Assembly: GCA_015075305.1 (NCBI GenBank)
Contig: JABTUS010000005.1
Span: 62,001-126,000 of the forward strand
Reading direction: 5' to 3'
Length of the DNA stretch: 64,000 nt
From: Opitutaceae bacterium
GTDB taxonomy: Bacteria > Verrucomicrobiota > Verrucomicrobiia > Opitutales > Opitutaceae
Every line of letters begins with the position of its first letter. Position 1 is the first letter of the stretch. Both the position numbers and the translations under genes were made by a program. Below the pieces are notes generated by a model. That model was not told where the DNA came from. It saw only the letters and a list, made by a program, of their open reading frames with translations, and did not search any database. Positions 7,972 through 16,057 of this stretch are shown piece by piece.

Positions 7972-8625
7972 ATGTGCGCCGGTTCCGACAAGGTCGTTGC
8001 CTTGCGTCGTCTGCTCGACGAGCGCTTCCCCTCCGCGCGCCGTCGCGAAGTTCGCCGGATTCCCACGGGGGTTCCCGCTGTGGATGACGCCCTCGGCGGC
8101 GGGCTCCGGACCGGTGCGCTGACGGAGTTTGTTTCGGAGCAGCCGAGTGCGGGCTGTCAACTGAGCATCACGGCCCTGCTGGGCTCCACACGGGCCGGCC
8201 GCCAGCGTGTCGCGCTCATTGATGCGGCCCGGTCCTTCGACCCCGATGCGTTCGATGATCATGCCCTTGCGCACCTGGTGTGGGTGCGCTGCGGATCGCT
8301 CGACGCCTGCTGGCGGGCGGCGGATCTTGTCGCGCGCGACCCCAATTACGCGGTCGTCGTCGTCGATGTCCGCGGACTTCCGGAACGCACGCTGCTCGCC
8401 GTGCGCGATTCCATCTGGGCTCGGCTTCAACGCGCCTGCGAACAGGCGGAGACCGCGCTTGTCGTGCAGACATCGACGGCCCTGGTGCCCAACGCCACCC
8501 ACCGGCTGGCTTTCCAATCCCCGCTGGACGCCCGGGCGCTGACAGCACCGCGGGCGGAGTTGATTGCGGCGCTTCCGGTCGAGCTCAAGCGCGAGCGCCA
8601 CCAGGCGGGGGAGCACGCGGGATGA
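7972..8625 (+). CDS. imuA: ImuA (RecA-like factor of translesion mutagenesis)
   Basis: The protein has 217 residues, beginning 22 bases after lexA. It follows the RecA/SulA-like ImuA pattern: RRIPTGVPAVDDALGGGL, then LTEFVSEQPSAGCQLSI in the place of a Walker A loop, and a VVVVDVRGL strand. The Walker A lacks the GKT/GKS core, so ATP use is doubtful. In other bacteria ImuA works with ImuB and DnaE2 in damage-induced error-prone replication. Its stop overlaps the imuB start (ATGATG at 8622-8627), implying coupled translation. The family call rests mainly on motif style plus the diagnostic position. Confidence 0.88.
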   Translation: MCAGSDKVVALRRLLDERFPSARRREVRRIPTGVPAVDDALGGGLRTGALTEFVSEQPSAGCQLSITALLGSTRAGRQRVALIDAARSFDPDAFDDHALAHLVWVRCGSLDACWRAADLVARDPNYAVVVVDVRGLPERTLLAVRDSIWARLQRACEQAETALVVQTSTALVPNATHRLAFQSPLDARALTAPRAELIAALPVELKRERHQAGEHAG

Positions 8626-10067
8626 TGTTCGCCGTCCTCCAGATTCCGGATCTTGCACTGCACGCGCTGCTGCGTTTCAATCCCGCCATGCGCGGCGAAC
8701 CGGTGGCCCTGCTGGAAGGCGAGGGGCGGCGGGCGCGGGTCGCCAGCCGGAGTGCCGGGGCAACCTCGGTTGTCACCGGCATGACCGCCGCCCAGGCTCT
8801 CGCCGAATGCGCGGCGCTGCAACTGCTGAGCCCGTCGCCAGCCGCTGAACGCGAGGCGGGGGCGCTTCTGCTTTCAGCGGGCTGGTCGATTGCCCCACGA
8901 GTGGAGGCCACCGACAGCGGCTGTGTCACCATCGATCTCGACGGCGTCGACCTGCAGGGACTGCGCCGGCGGTTTCCCGCGATTCGCGCGGGCCTCGCGG
9001 CCGAGGGACTGCCGGTGTGCCTGGGGGTTGCGGCGACTCCGCTGCTCGCGCGTCTCGCGGCCGACAGCGGCGCGCCGGACTGCTGGGTGGATGACAACCG
9101 GACGTTTCTCAAACCGCTCCCGGTCGAGTGCCTCGGGCTCATGGAGGACGAGCAGCAGCTCCTGCAGGGTCTCGGCTTGCGGACATTGGGGCAGATCGCG
9201 GCGTTTCCCCGGGCTGCGTTCGCAAGCCGCCTGGGTGTGCGCGGGGATGAGCTCTGGGCCAGGGCGACGGGTGAATACTTCCGGCCGATCCAGCCCACAG
9301 CACGACCCACACGGCATCGCGCGGAGATGGATCTGGAGGAGCCGGTTGAGACCCTGCAGCCCCTGCTGTTCGTGCTCCGCCGTTTCTGCGACCGCCTGGC
9401 TCTCGAGGCCGGGCAGTTCGGCGGCGGCACAGCGCGTCTCTCGCTCACCCTTCGCCTGGAGAATGAGCAGGCGTGGGCGCGCGATTTCGAGCTGCCCGAG
9501 CCCACTGCGCGCGCGGATCTTCTCTTCTTCGTTCTCGAAAATCATCTCGCGTCGCTGCACACGGAGTCGCCAATCGTCGGTGTCGCCCTCGAGGCCCATC
9601 CCGCGCGCCGGCTCCATGTGCAGGAGGGGATCTTTGACACGGGGCTCAAGGATGCGGCGATGTTTTATGCGACGCTCGGACGACTCGCCGCGGTGACCGG
9701 ATCCGAGAATGTCGGCACGCCGCGTCGCCTGGACACCCACCGGCCCGACGCCTTTCGTCTGGAGCCGCCGGCCGCGGCCGTTGCGGAGGATCCGGTGCGT
9801 GCCGCGCCTCCCGCGGTTGGTCCGAGCCTGCGCCGCCTGCGCCCGCCGGTTGCGGCCACGGTCGAGCTCACGGAAGCGCGCCCCAGCTTTCTCGTGTCAT
9901 CCCTGGTGCAGGGCGAGGTCGATGTCCTGCGCCGTCCGGTGTGGCTGAATGGCGACTGGTGGGCGGCGGCCTGGGCCCGCGAGGAGTGGGATGTCCGCAT
10001 TGGCCCCGGTCTTTACCGCCTCCTGCACACGCCCGAGGGCTGGTTCATCGAGGGGATCCATGATTGA
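8622..10067 (+). CDS. imuB: ImuB (catalytically degenerate Y-family polymerase homologue)
   Basis: The protein has 481 residues. It keeps the Y-family layout (palm/fingers to about 170, a helix-hairpin-helix thumb with LGLRTLGQIAAFPRAAFASRLG, then a little-finger-like domain). The N-terminal acidic motif that binds catalytic metal in true polymerases (DxDxFF) is here AVLQIPDLAL, without the aspartates. This is known for ImuB, which acts as an adaptor that brings DnaE2 to the sliding clamp. The gene overlaps imuA by 4 bases and its TGA overlaps the dnaE2 ATG. Confidence 0.9.
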   Translation: MMFAVLQIPDLALHALLRFNPAMRGEPVALLEGEGRRARVASRSAGATSVVTGMTAAQALAECAALQLLSPSPAAEREAGALLLSAGWSIAPRVEATDSGCVTIDLDGVDLQGLRRRFPAIRAGLAAEGLPVCLGVAATPLLARLAADSGAPDCWVDDNRTFLKPLPVECLGLMEDEQQLLQGLGLRTLGQIAAFPRAAFASRLGVRGDELWARATGEYFRPIQPTARPTRHRAEMDLEEPVETLQPLLFVLRRFCDRLALEAGQFGGGTARLSLTLRLENEQAWARDFELPEPTARADLLFFVLENHLASLHTESPIVGVALEAHPARRLHVQEGIFDTGLKDAAMFYATLGRLAAVTGSENVGTPRRLDTHRPDAFRLEPPAAAVAEDPVRAAPPAVGPSLRRLRPPVAATVELTEARPSFLVSSLVQGEVDVLRRPVWLNGDWWAAAWAREEWDVRIGPGLYRLLHTPEGWFIEGIHD

Positions 10068-13000
10068 TGGCCTACGTCGAGCTTCACGCCCGTTCGGCAT
10101 TCAGTTTTCTTCGCGGGGCATCGAATCCGGAAAGCATTGTCGAGGCCTGCGCGAGTCTGCAGGTGCCGGCGCTGGCGCTGTGCGAGCGCAACGGCGTCTA
10201 TTCGGCGGTTCGCGCGCATCTGGCCGCGCGGGAGAACGGTGTCCGTGCGCTTGTGGGTGCCGAAGTCGTGCTGGAGGATGGCGGCGTCCTTCCGCTGCTG
10301 GTCGAGAACCAGGCGGGCTACCGCAACCTCTGCCGCCTGCTGACGCGCGCAAAGCTGCGCTGCGAGAAGGGACACGGTCGCGCGCGCTGGGATGAAGTGG
10401 AGGAACACGCCACGGGGATCTTCGCCCTTACCGGTGACGAGGAGGGGCCGGTTCGCAGCGCCTGGCGGCGCGGTGATGCCGCCGGTGCAGAAGGGGCCGT
10501 GCGCAGGCTGGCGCGGATTTTTCCCGGAAGGTTGCACATGGAGCTTCAGCGCCACCGGCTGCGCAACGAGGACATCGAGGAAACCGCGCTGATCGGCCTT
10601 GCGCGCAGGCACGGTCTGCCGCTGCTGGCCACCAATGGCGTTGCGTATGACGTGAAGGAAAACCGTCGAGTCGCCGACGCCTTCACCTGCCTGTGGGAAA
10701 AGCGCACCCTCGACACGGCTGGACGTCTGCTCGAATGCAATGCGGAGCGCTGCGTGAAATCCCCTGCGCAGATGGAGTCGCTCTTTGCGGATCTGCCCGA
10801 GGCCGTTGACGCAACAGCCCGGCTGGCGGAACGGATCACCTTCAGTCTTTCCGAACTCGGCTACCGTTTCCCGGATTTTCCGGTGCCGGCGGGCGAAAGC
10901 ATTGATTCGCATCTGCGAAAACTGACCTACCGCGGCGCGCGCGATCGTTATGCTGTCATGGGAGAGGATGTGCGCAGCCAGCTCGACAAGGAGCTCGCCG
11001 TCATTGGCAAACTGGGCTTCGGCGGCTACTTTCTCGCGGTCTGGGACATCTGCTGCTTTTGTCGCGAGCGCGGGATCCTGGTGCAGGGCCGCGGATCCGC
11101 GGCAAACTCGGCCGTGTGTTATTCGCTCGGCATCACAGCGGTCGATCCCATCGCGCAGAAGCTTCTTTTCGAGCGATTCCTTTCGGAGGAACGCACCGGG
11201 TGGCCGGACATCGATCTCGATCTGCCGTCGCGCGAGCGCCGCGAGACGGTCATTCAGGAGGTGTACCGCCGCTACGCCGGGCGCGCGGCGATGACCGCGA
11301 ATGTCATCACCTTTTCCTGCCGGAACACCCTGCGCGAAATGGGGCGTGTCCTCGGGTTTTCGGACGATGTGCTCGACCGCTACACGTCGCTCTATTCGGG
11401 AGGCGAGTATCCGGAAACGGTCGGTTTCCTGGAGCAGTTGAAGCTCGCGGGCATTGCGCGGGCCCATCCCCGGACCATGCATCTGGTCGATCTTGTCCGT
11501 CGCGCGCGCTCCCTGCCGCGGCATCTGGGGCAGCACTCCGGTGGCATGGTCCTGTGCGCCGGCCGCCTGGATGAAGTCGTGCCGCTCGAGAATGCGGCCA
11601 TGGAGAACCGCACGGTCATTGAGTGGGACAAGACCGACTGCGAGGAGATGGGTATTGTGAAGGTCGATCTTCTCGGCCTCGGCATGATGAAGGCCGTCGA
11701 GGAAACGCTGTCCATCTGCCGGGAGCGCGGACGTCCTGTGGATCTCGCCACCATGCCCAAGGACGACAAGGCGACCTACGAGATGCTTTGCCGGGCGGAC
11801 ACCATCGGGCTCTTCCAGGTGGAGTCCCGCGCGCAGATGGCGACGCTTCCGCGGTTCAAGCCGCGCACATTCTATGATCTCGCCCTGCAGGTCGCCATCA
11901 TCCGTCCAGGCCCGATCCAAGGCGATGCGGTTCACCCGCTGATCGAGCGACGCAATGGACGGCAGGCGGTCAGCTACTGGGATGCCCGCCTCGAGCCGAT
12001 CCTCGGTCGCACCTACGGCGTCGTTCTCTTTCAGGAGCAGCTCCTGCGAATCGCCATGGAGCTCGCGCGGTTCACGGCGGGCGAGGCCGATGAACTCCGC
12101 CGCTCCATCGATTTCAAGCGCAATCAAGAGCGCATGAAAAGGATGCAGGAGAAGCTGCGCGGGCGGCTCATGGGAAATGAGACGAGCGCCGAGGCGACGG
12201 ACCGCATCCTGCAGGCGCTCGGTTCATTCGCGCTGTATTCGTTTCCTGAATTGCACGCCCTGTCCTTCGCCCTGATCGCCTATGCCTCGGCCTATCTGAA
12301 GACGCACCGATCGGTGGAGTTCTACACGGCGCTCCTGAATGCGCAGCCGATGGGATTCTACGCACCCGCCACGCTGGTGCAGGACGCGCGCCGCCATGGC
12401 ATCAGTGTGCGCCCCGTGTGCGTGACGAAGTCGCACGACGGCGCGACGGTTGAGTCGGACGCAGCATTCCGCATCGGGCTGCGTTCCGTGAGCGGGCTGC
12501 GCGCCTCGGGCATCGAGTCGATTCTCAGCGCCCGCTCGGAGCGCGCCTTTGAGTCGGTGGCAGATTTTCTGAGGCGTACGGACCTGAACAGTCGCGAGCG
12601 ACGGACACTCGCCTCATCCGGTGCGCTCACGACGCTTGCCGGCAGCCGCCGCCAGGCACTCTGGGAGGCCGCATCCACGGACCTGGCTGACGACCTGTTT
12701 GCCGGTGTGCAATCCGGGGATGACTCCGCGGGCCTGCTGACGCCGATGTCGATCCTTGAGCGGATCAACGCCGACTTCGCCGCGCTGTCGCTCACCACCG
12801 GTGAACATCCGATGAAACACCTGCGCCCGCGTTTTCCCGATCTGTGGCGTTCGGATGAACTGGCGCTGGGAAGGAACGGTGAGCGCATCCGAATCGGCGG
12901 CTCGGTGATCTGCCGTCAGCGTCCAAGCACGGCCAAGGGAGTTGTGTTTCTTTCGATCGAGGATGAGAGCGGCGTGGCCAATGCCATCGTTCCCCCGGCG

Positions 13001-13159
13001 CTTTTCGAGCGCGACCGCCTGACCATAACGCAGAACCCGGCGCTGATCGTGGACGGCAGGCTGCAGCAGCGTGATGGCGTTATACATGTGAAGGCGCAGG
13101 CAGTCCGCGCGCTCCGCTGCGACGATCTGCCCGAGCAGGCGAGTCACGATTTTCACTGA
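10067..13159 (+). CDS. dnaE2: Error-prone DNA polymerase DnaE2 (ImuC)
   Basis: The protein has 1,030 residues, normal for DnaE2. An N-terminal PHP domain begins YVELHARSAFSFLRGASNPE; the polymerase domain contains PDIDLDLPSRERRE, which holds catalytic aspartates. A helix-hairpin-helix and an OB fold (GGSVICRQRP, VVFLSIEDESGVANAIV) follow, and DnaE2 lacks the long C-terminal tail of replicative DnaE1. It copies damaged templates with low fidelity together with ImuA and ImuB. ATG 10067 shares its A with the imuB stop (TGATG). A TTG three bases upstream is also open but less likely. Confidence 0.95.
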   Translation: MAYVELHARSAFSFLRGASNPESIVEACASLQVPALALCERNGVYSAVRAHLAARENGVRALVGAEVVLEDGGVLPLLVENQAGYRNLCRLLTRAKLRCEKGHGRARWDEVEEHATGIFALTGDEEGPVRSAWRRGDAAGAEGAVRRLARIFPGRLHMELQRHRLRNEDIEETALIGLARRHGLPLLATNGVAYDVKENRRVADAFTCLWEKRTLDTAGRLLECNAERCVKSPAQMESLFADLPEAVDATARLAERITFSLSELGYRFPDFPVPAGESIDSHLRKLTYRGARDRYAVMGEDVRSQLDKELAVIGKLGFGGYFLAVWDICCFCRERGILVQGRGSAANSAVCYSLGITAVDPIAQKLLFERFLSEERTGWPDIDLDLPSRERRETVIQEVYRRYAGRAAMTANVITFSCRNTLREMGRVLGFSDDVLDRYTSLYSGGEYPETVGFLEQLKLAGIARAHPRTMHLVDLVRRARSLPRHLGQHSGGMVLCAGRLDEVVPLENAAMENRTVIEWDKTDCEEMGIVKVDLLGLGMMKAVEETLSICRERGRPVDLATMPKDDKATYEMLCRADTIGLFQVESRAQMATLPRFKPRTFYDLALQVAIIRPGPIQGDAVHPLIERRNGRQAVSYWDARLEPILGRTYGVVLFQEQLLRIAMELARFTAGEADELRRSIDFKRNQERMKRMQEKLRGRLMGNETSAEATDRILQALGSFALYSFPELHALSFALIAYASAYLKTHRSVEFYTALLNAQPMGFYAPATLVQDARRHGISVRPVCVTKSHDGATVESDAAFRIGLRSVSGLRASGIESILSARSERAFESVADFLRRTDLNSRERRTLASSGALTTLAGSRRQALWEAASTDLADDLFAGVQSGDDSAGLLTPMSILERINADFAALSLTTGEHPMKHLRPRFPDLWRSDELALGRNGERIRIGGSVICRQRPSTAKGVVFLSIEDESGVANAIVPPALFERDRLTITQNPALIVDGRLQQRDGVIHVKAQAVRALRCDDLPEQASHDFH

Positions 13160-13204
13160 GCGAAACCCGTGCGGCGATGCCAGGCCCGCCGACAACCTTC
13201 GCTG

Positions 13205-14317
13205 TCAGCGCGCTCCGCCATTCTTGATCGAAACCTTCTTGTCCATGCCGAGCCTGATGACCTCGTCGAGAGGCCCGGACACGTTCACCTCGAAATCGAT
13301 CCGATCGACGGCTGAGGAAACGGCGGGACGGGCGGAGATCCGCACTGTTGCGGTTCTCCCCTGCGCGTCGCCCGCGGGATGCAGTTCGACGCTCAATGTT
13401 TCGACATGGAGACTCATCAATCCCATCTCGATCTGGCGCAGTGATTCGTAAGCCGGATTTTTCGGCGAGAACCATCGCTGCAGGACGCCCGTCCATGCGG
13501 GAAGGATGGTCAGACGTTCGGGTGTGTGCGACGTCAGGAAGCCAGGCTGCGGGTTGAAGCGGATTTCCACCGATTCCGCACGGTCAATTTGAAACCGACC
13601 ATTGCCGAACTTGAAGCCGTTTTTTGCCGACCACGCCACGCGGATCTGTCCGCTGAGGCGACCGTGCGCTTCGGCGATGACATCGGGAAGCATCGCACTG
13701 ATTTCCGCCAGGCTCAGATTGGAAAGATGAATGCCGAGGCTGACCTCCCTGGAGAGCACTGACTGCAGGGGAATGGTCTCGTCACGAATTTCAACCGCAC
13801 CGCCGAACAGGTCGAGCCGGGCGCCTGCAATATAAAGCGCACCGCTTTTGGAGAGTGAAAAGGCGATATGGCCATTGCGAGCGATGACCTGATTGAAACG
13901 CGCTTCCCTGAACGAGAGTGTCGGTGTGCCTTGGGAGAGCAGGGGAGCAGGGCCTTCGAGATCCAGTGAAACATTGAGCCCCTCGACGCGCAGTCCTCGG
14001 GTATCACTTGAAAGGCTGGCGTCGGAGAGACGGCAGTGCAGGCGTCCGCAGATGCTGCCTCGAGAGATGGTGCCGGAGGCTTCCCCCTGCAGATTGCCGG
14101 CAATCCTGAAATCGCCGAGAGAGTCGCGCAATCCCAGGTAGCCGCTCAAGGGAGCGATCCACTGCTCAACGGAAATGGATGATGCGTTGAGGGTCCAACT
14201 TCCGGCTTGCGAGGCATGCTGCAGCTCCATCCGTCCTGACAGGGACAGGCCATCTCCGTCTATTTGCGCATCGATTGTGCGATTCGTTGCTGACGGTGCG
14301 CTTGGAGCAACGACCAC
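13205..14317 (-). CDS. YdbH/AsmA-like envelope protein, N-terminus unclear
   Basis: From GTG 14317 the protein has 370 residues, made of repeated beta-rich segments (FRIAGNLQGEASGTISRGSI, SLAEISAMLPDVIAEAHGRL, LSGQIRVAWS) typical of the YdbH / dicarboxylate-transport-domain family of AsmA-like proteins. These are thought to bridge inner and outer membranes and move lipids. The same frame continues upstream to about 14458 and encodes a plausible signal peptide (VLPIVILLASSPILADVA), but no ATG, GTG or TTG precedes it before an in-frame TAA. Either a rare start such as CTG 14458 is used or there is a frameshift. It is convergent with dnaE2. Confidence 0.6.
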   Translation of the reverse strand: MVVAPSAPSATNRTIDAQIDGDGLSLSGRMELQHASQAGSWTLNASSISVEQWIAPLSGYLGLRDSLGDFRIAGNLQGEASGTISRGSICGRLHCRLSDASLSSDTRGLRVEGLNVSLDLEGPAPLLSQGTPTLSFREARFNQVIARNGHIAFSLSKSGALYIAGARLDLFGGAVEIRDETIPLQSVLSREVSLGIHLSNLSLAEISAMLPDVIAEAHGRLSGQIRVAWSAKNGFKFGNGRFQIDRAESVEIRFNPQPGFLTSHTPERLTILPAWTGVLQRWFSPKNPAYESLRQIEMGLMSLHVETLSVELHPAGDAQGRTATVRISARPAVSSAVDRIDFEVNVSGPLDEVIRLGMDKKVSIKNGGAR

Positions 14318-14458
14318 TCGCCAGCGTGCCTCGAGTCCGTCCTTCAGTTCCAGTACGCCGCTCGCCGTGCCGGAAGGAATCCGCGCCGCGACATCCGCGA
14401 GAATCGGGGAGGATGCAAGCAGGATGACGATGGGAAGAACGTGAGTGGGGGAAGGCAG

Positions 14459-14684
14459 TGGCGTGACGACCGCACAACCGTGATCAGGTTTTCCCCCTTA
14501 TCAAGAGCGCGAAATTGCCTCAACAGGCGGGCCGGACGCGGATCGATCGAGCTTTTTCCCCGATGGATTTGCACCGCAAATCCATGCATCCGAGGTGAAG
14601 GAGTAAGACACCGTTGCGTTCAACGGCCGCGTCAAGGGCATGGAAGTTCGGCCGGTGCTGTCTGATCAGTTGGATCGGATTGTG
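14459..14684. other. Intergenic stretch, nothing recognised
   Basis: This stretch lies between the uncertain N-terminus of the YdbH-like gene and the stop of the four-helix-bundle gene, both on the minus strand. Short frames cross it, but none looks like protein. It must hold the promoter of the YdbH-like gene, yet I could not pick convincing hexamers. Confidence 0.5.
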
Positions 14685-15467
14685 CTAAACGGGCAGCGTG
14701 CCTTTACACTCCGGATATTTCGTGCAGCCCCAGAACTGGCTGCCAGGTGTGTTGCCGGCCTTGGCTGTGCGCAGCCCCATGAGCGAACCGCATTTTGGGC
14801 AGTTTGGGGGCTGAAGGTTGGAAGAATCTGGCGGATTGGACTGATCCGACTGATCTCTCTTCCTTTGGCGCAGGCGCTCGGTGGCGAGGTGCTCCGAGTA
14901 GCCTCCTTCCTTGACGAAGGCGGCTTCCAAGGCGGCGATCTGGCGGTCGAGCAGATAGTTTGCCTGATGTATTAGGCAGATGAGCGCATTGGCGCGCACG
15001 GCGGCATCGGGGTGGTCGAGCCAGCGGGAGTAGAGCGGCCAGCGCTGTTGGTCGTTGAGAGCGGTAAGATCGGACTGATCTGTCTGATCAGACGGATCAG
15101 TCCGATCTTTTCTCGAAGCCACGCCGCGCACTGCGCCCGCCTCGGAACTGCTGGGTGCCCAAATCGCATGACGGCGGTGGCGCAGATAGTCTTCGTAGTC
15201 GAGGAGAAGCTCCTCGAGGCTGGCTCGGGCGACATTGACCAAGCGGAGCTCGGTCTGAGAAGATGTAGCGGAGGCGCGGCTGCCTTCGGCGATATTCTGC
15301 CGGCCGGAGCGCGCGGCTTGCACCATCTGATCGGCCATGCGGGAACGAGGATCCAGAAACCTTTCGCAAAACCAGTAGGTGGCATCGTAGATGATCGTTG
15401 CGGTCTGGAAGCTGGCAGTCTGGCGGTACCCCCCGCTCGGGCGCAGTTTCTTGTGGGGTCCTTGCAT
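14685..15467 (-). CDS. Four-helix-bundle protein with suffix domain and C-terminal C4 zinc ribbon
   Basis: The protein has 260 residues. Residues about 22-100 match the S23/IVS-like four-helix-bundle family (RMADQMVQAARSGRQNIAEG, then ELRLVNVARASLEELLLDYEDYL). Residues about 135-215 form the helical suffix region. The end is a topoisomerase-type zinc ribbon (CPKCG near residue 226, FWGCTKYPECKG near 250). Two linkers are low complexity (TDPSDQTDQSDL; RDQSDQSNPPDSSN) and are encoded by 9-bp GATC repeats in the DNA. Function is unknown; bundle relatives occur beside rRNA insertions and as accessory proteins of diversity-generating retroelements, but no reverse transcriptase is present here. Confidence 0.8.
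   Translation of the reverse strand: MQGPHKKLRPSGGYRQTASFQTATIIYDATYWFCERFLDPRSRMADQMVQAARSGRQNIAEGSRASATSSQTELRLVNVARASLEELLLDYEDYLRHRRHAIWAPSSSEAGAVRGVASRKDRTDPSDQTDQSDLTALNDQQRWPLYSRWLDHPDAAVRANALICLIHQANYLLDRQIAALEAAFVKEGGYSEHLATERLRQRKRDQSDQSNPPDSSNLQPPNCPKCGSLMGLRTAKAGNTPGSQFWGCTKYPECKGTLPV
14834..14855. repeat. 9-bp GATC-type tandem repeat, copy A
   Basis: GATT/GATC units start at 14834, 14843 and 14852, exactly 9 bp apart. The array lies in the coding region for the linker before the zinc ribbon of the minus-strand gene. It has the same phase as copies B and C. Confidence 0.7.
15068..15107. repeat. 9-bp GATC-type tandem repeat, copy B (near-palindromic)
   Basis: GATC occurs at 15068, 15077, 15086, 15095 and 15104, an exact 9-bp period. 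The 40-bp block is almost its own reverse complement, differing at one symmetric pair. Because 9 is divisible by 3, the array keeps the reading frame and encodes an Asp/Gln/Ser/Thr-rich linker. Confidence 0.85.
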
Positions 15468-15478
15468 GGGGGGAGTTG

Positions 15479-15518
15479 GATCGGACAGATCAGACGGATC
15501 AGTCTGATCTATCTGATC
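15479..15518. repeat. 9-bp GATC-type tandem repeat, copy C (upstream of the gene)
   Basis: GATC occurs at 15479, 15488, 15497, 15506 and 15515, again exactly 9 bp apart. Unlike A and B this copy is outside the coding region, 12 bases in front of the ATG at 15467, so it spans the leader or promoter of the four-helix-bundle gene. Confidence 0.85.
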
Positions 15519-15635
15519 AATTAATTTGCATTTGGCAAGTGTTTAGCCAAGCACCGTTTGGTCGAGGGCGTGCTTGCACTCAAAACTACAGCTTATTTTC
15601 AGGCGAAAGCCAGAACAGCACGCTGGAGTAAACCC

Positions 15636-15666
15636 TTGACTTCTCGCGGTCGTTTTGGAGTTTAAT
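15636..15666 (+). promoter_or_regulatory. Candidate infA promoter
   Basis: TTGACT at 15636-15641 and TTTAAT at 15661-15666 are separated by 19 bp, slightly longer than the usual 17. The pair lies in a comparatively AT-rich part of the infA leader, 66 bases before the ATG. Assigned by eye. Confidence 0.4.
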
Positions 15667-15731
15667 CGACCTCTTTTTCCACTTTTCCTGCATGATCCTA
15701 CTCATAGCGCCCAGCGTCCGGACCACCTGAT

Positions 15732-15998
15732 ATGGCCGACGATAAATCGATAGAAGTTGAAGGCAAGATTGTCGCGGTGCTGCCGGGCACGATGTTCAAG
15801 GTCGAGCTTGCCAACGGGCACATTGTTCTAGCGCACATATCGGGCAAGTTGCGGAAGAATTTCATCAAGATCGCCGCGGGCGACAGCGTAAAGATGGAGA
15901 TGAGTCCGTATGACTTGGACAAGGCGCGCATCACCTATCGCATGAAGGATGAGCGTCCCGCGATGGCACGGCGGCCGGCACCCCGGCGACGCTACTAG
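15732..15998 (+). CDS. infA: Translation initiation factor IF-1
   Basis: The protein has 88 residues. The S1-type OB fold is complete ([59 protein letters not shown]). The factor binds the ribosomal A site and helps IF-2 and IF-3 in initiation. The usual length is about 72. Here a basic tail rich in Arg and Pro ([11 protein letters not shown]) is added, probably contacting rRNA. The gene stands alone, followed by the Xer recombinase. Confidence 0.95.
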   Translation: MADDKSIEVEGKIVAVLPGTMFKVELANGHIVLAHISGKLRKNFIKIAAGDSVKMEMSPYDLDKARITYRMKDERPAMARRPAPRRRY

Positions 15999-16057
15999 TC
16001 TGGGGCAATGAGAATCGCCTGCGCACATCCGACCCAGCCTTGTCGGAGGAAGCGCAC

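Noticed and set aside
10013-12127. 704-codon open frame on the minus strand opposite imuB and dnaE2
   Set aside because: It mirrors the codon structure of the real genes, is rich in Arg/His/Gln, and shows no domain; dnaE2 on the plus strand has full polymerase motifs.
14685-15467. Diversity-generating retroelement accessory protein
   Set aside because: No reverse transcriptase and no template/variable repeat pair in the surrounding sequence.
15068-15518. CRISPR array
   Set aside because: The unit is 9 bp with no unique spacers and no cas genes.
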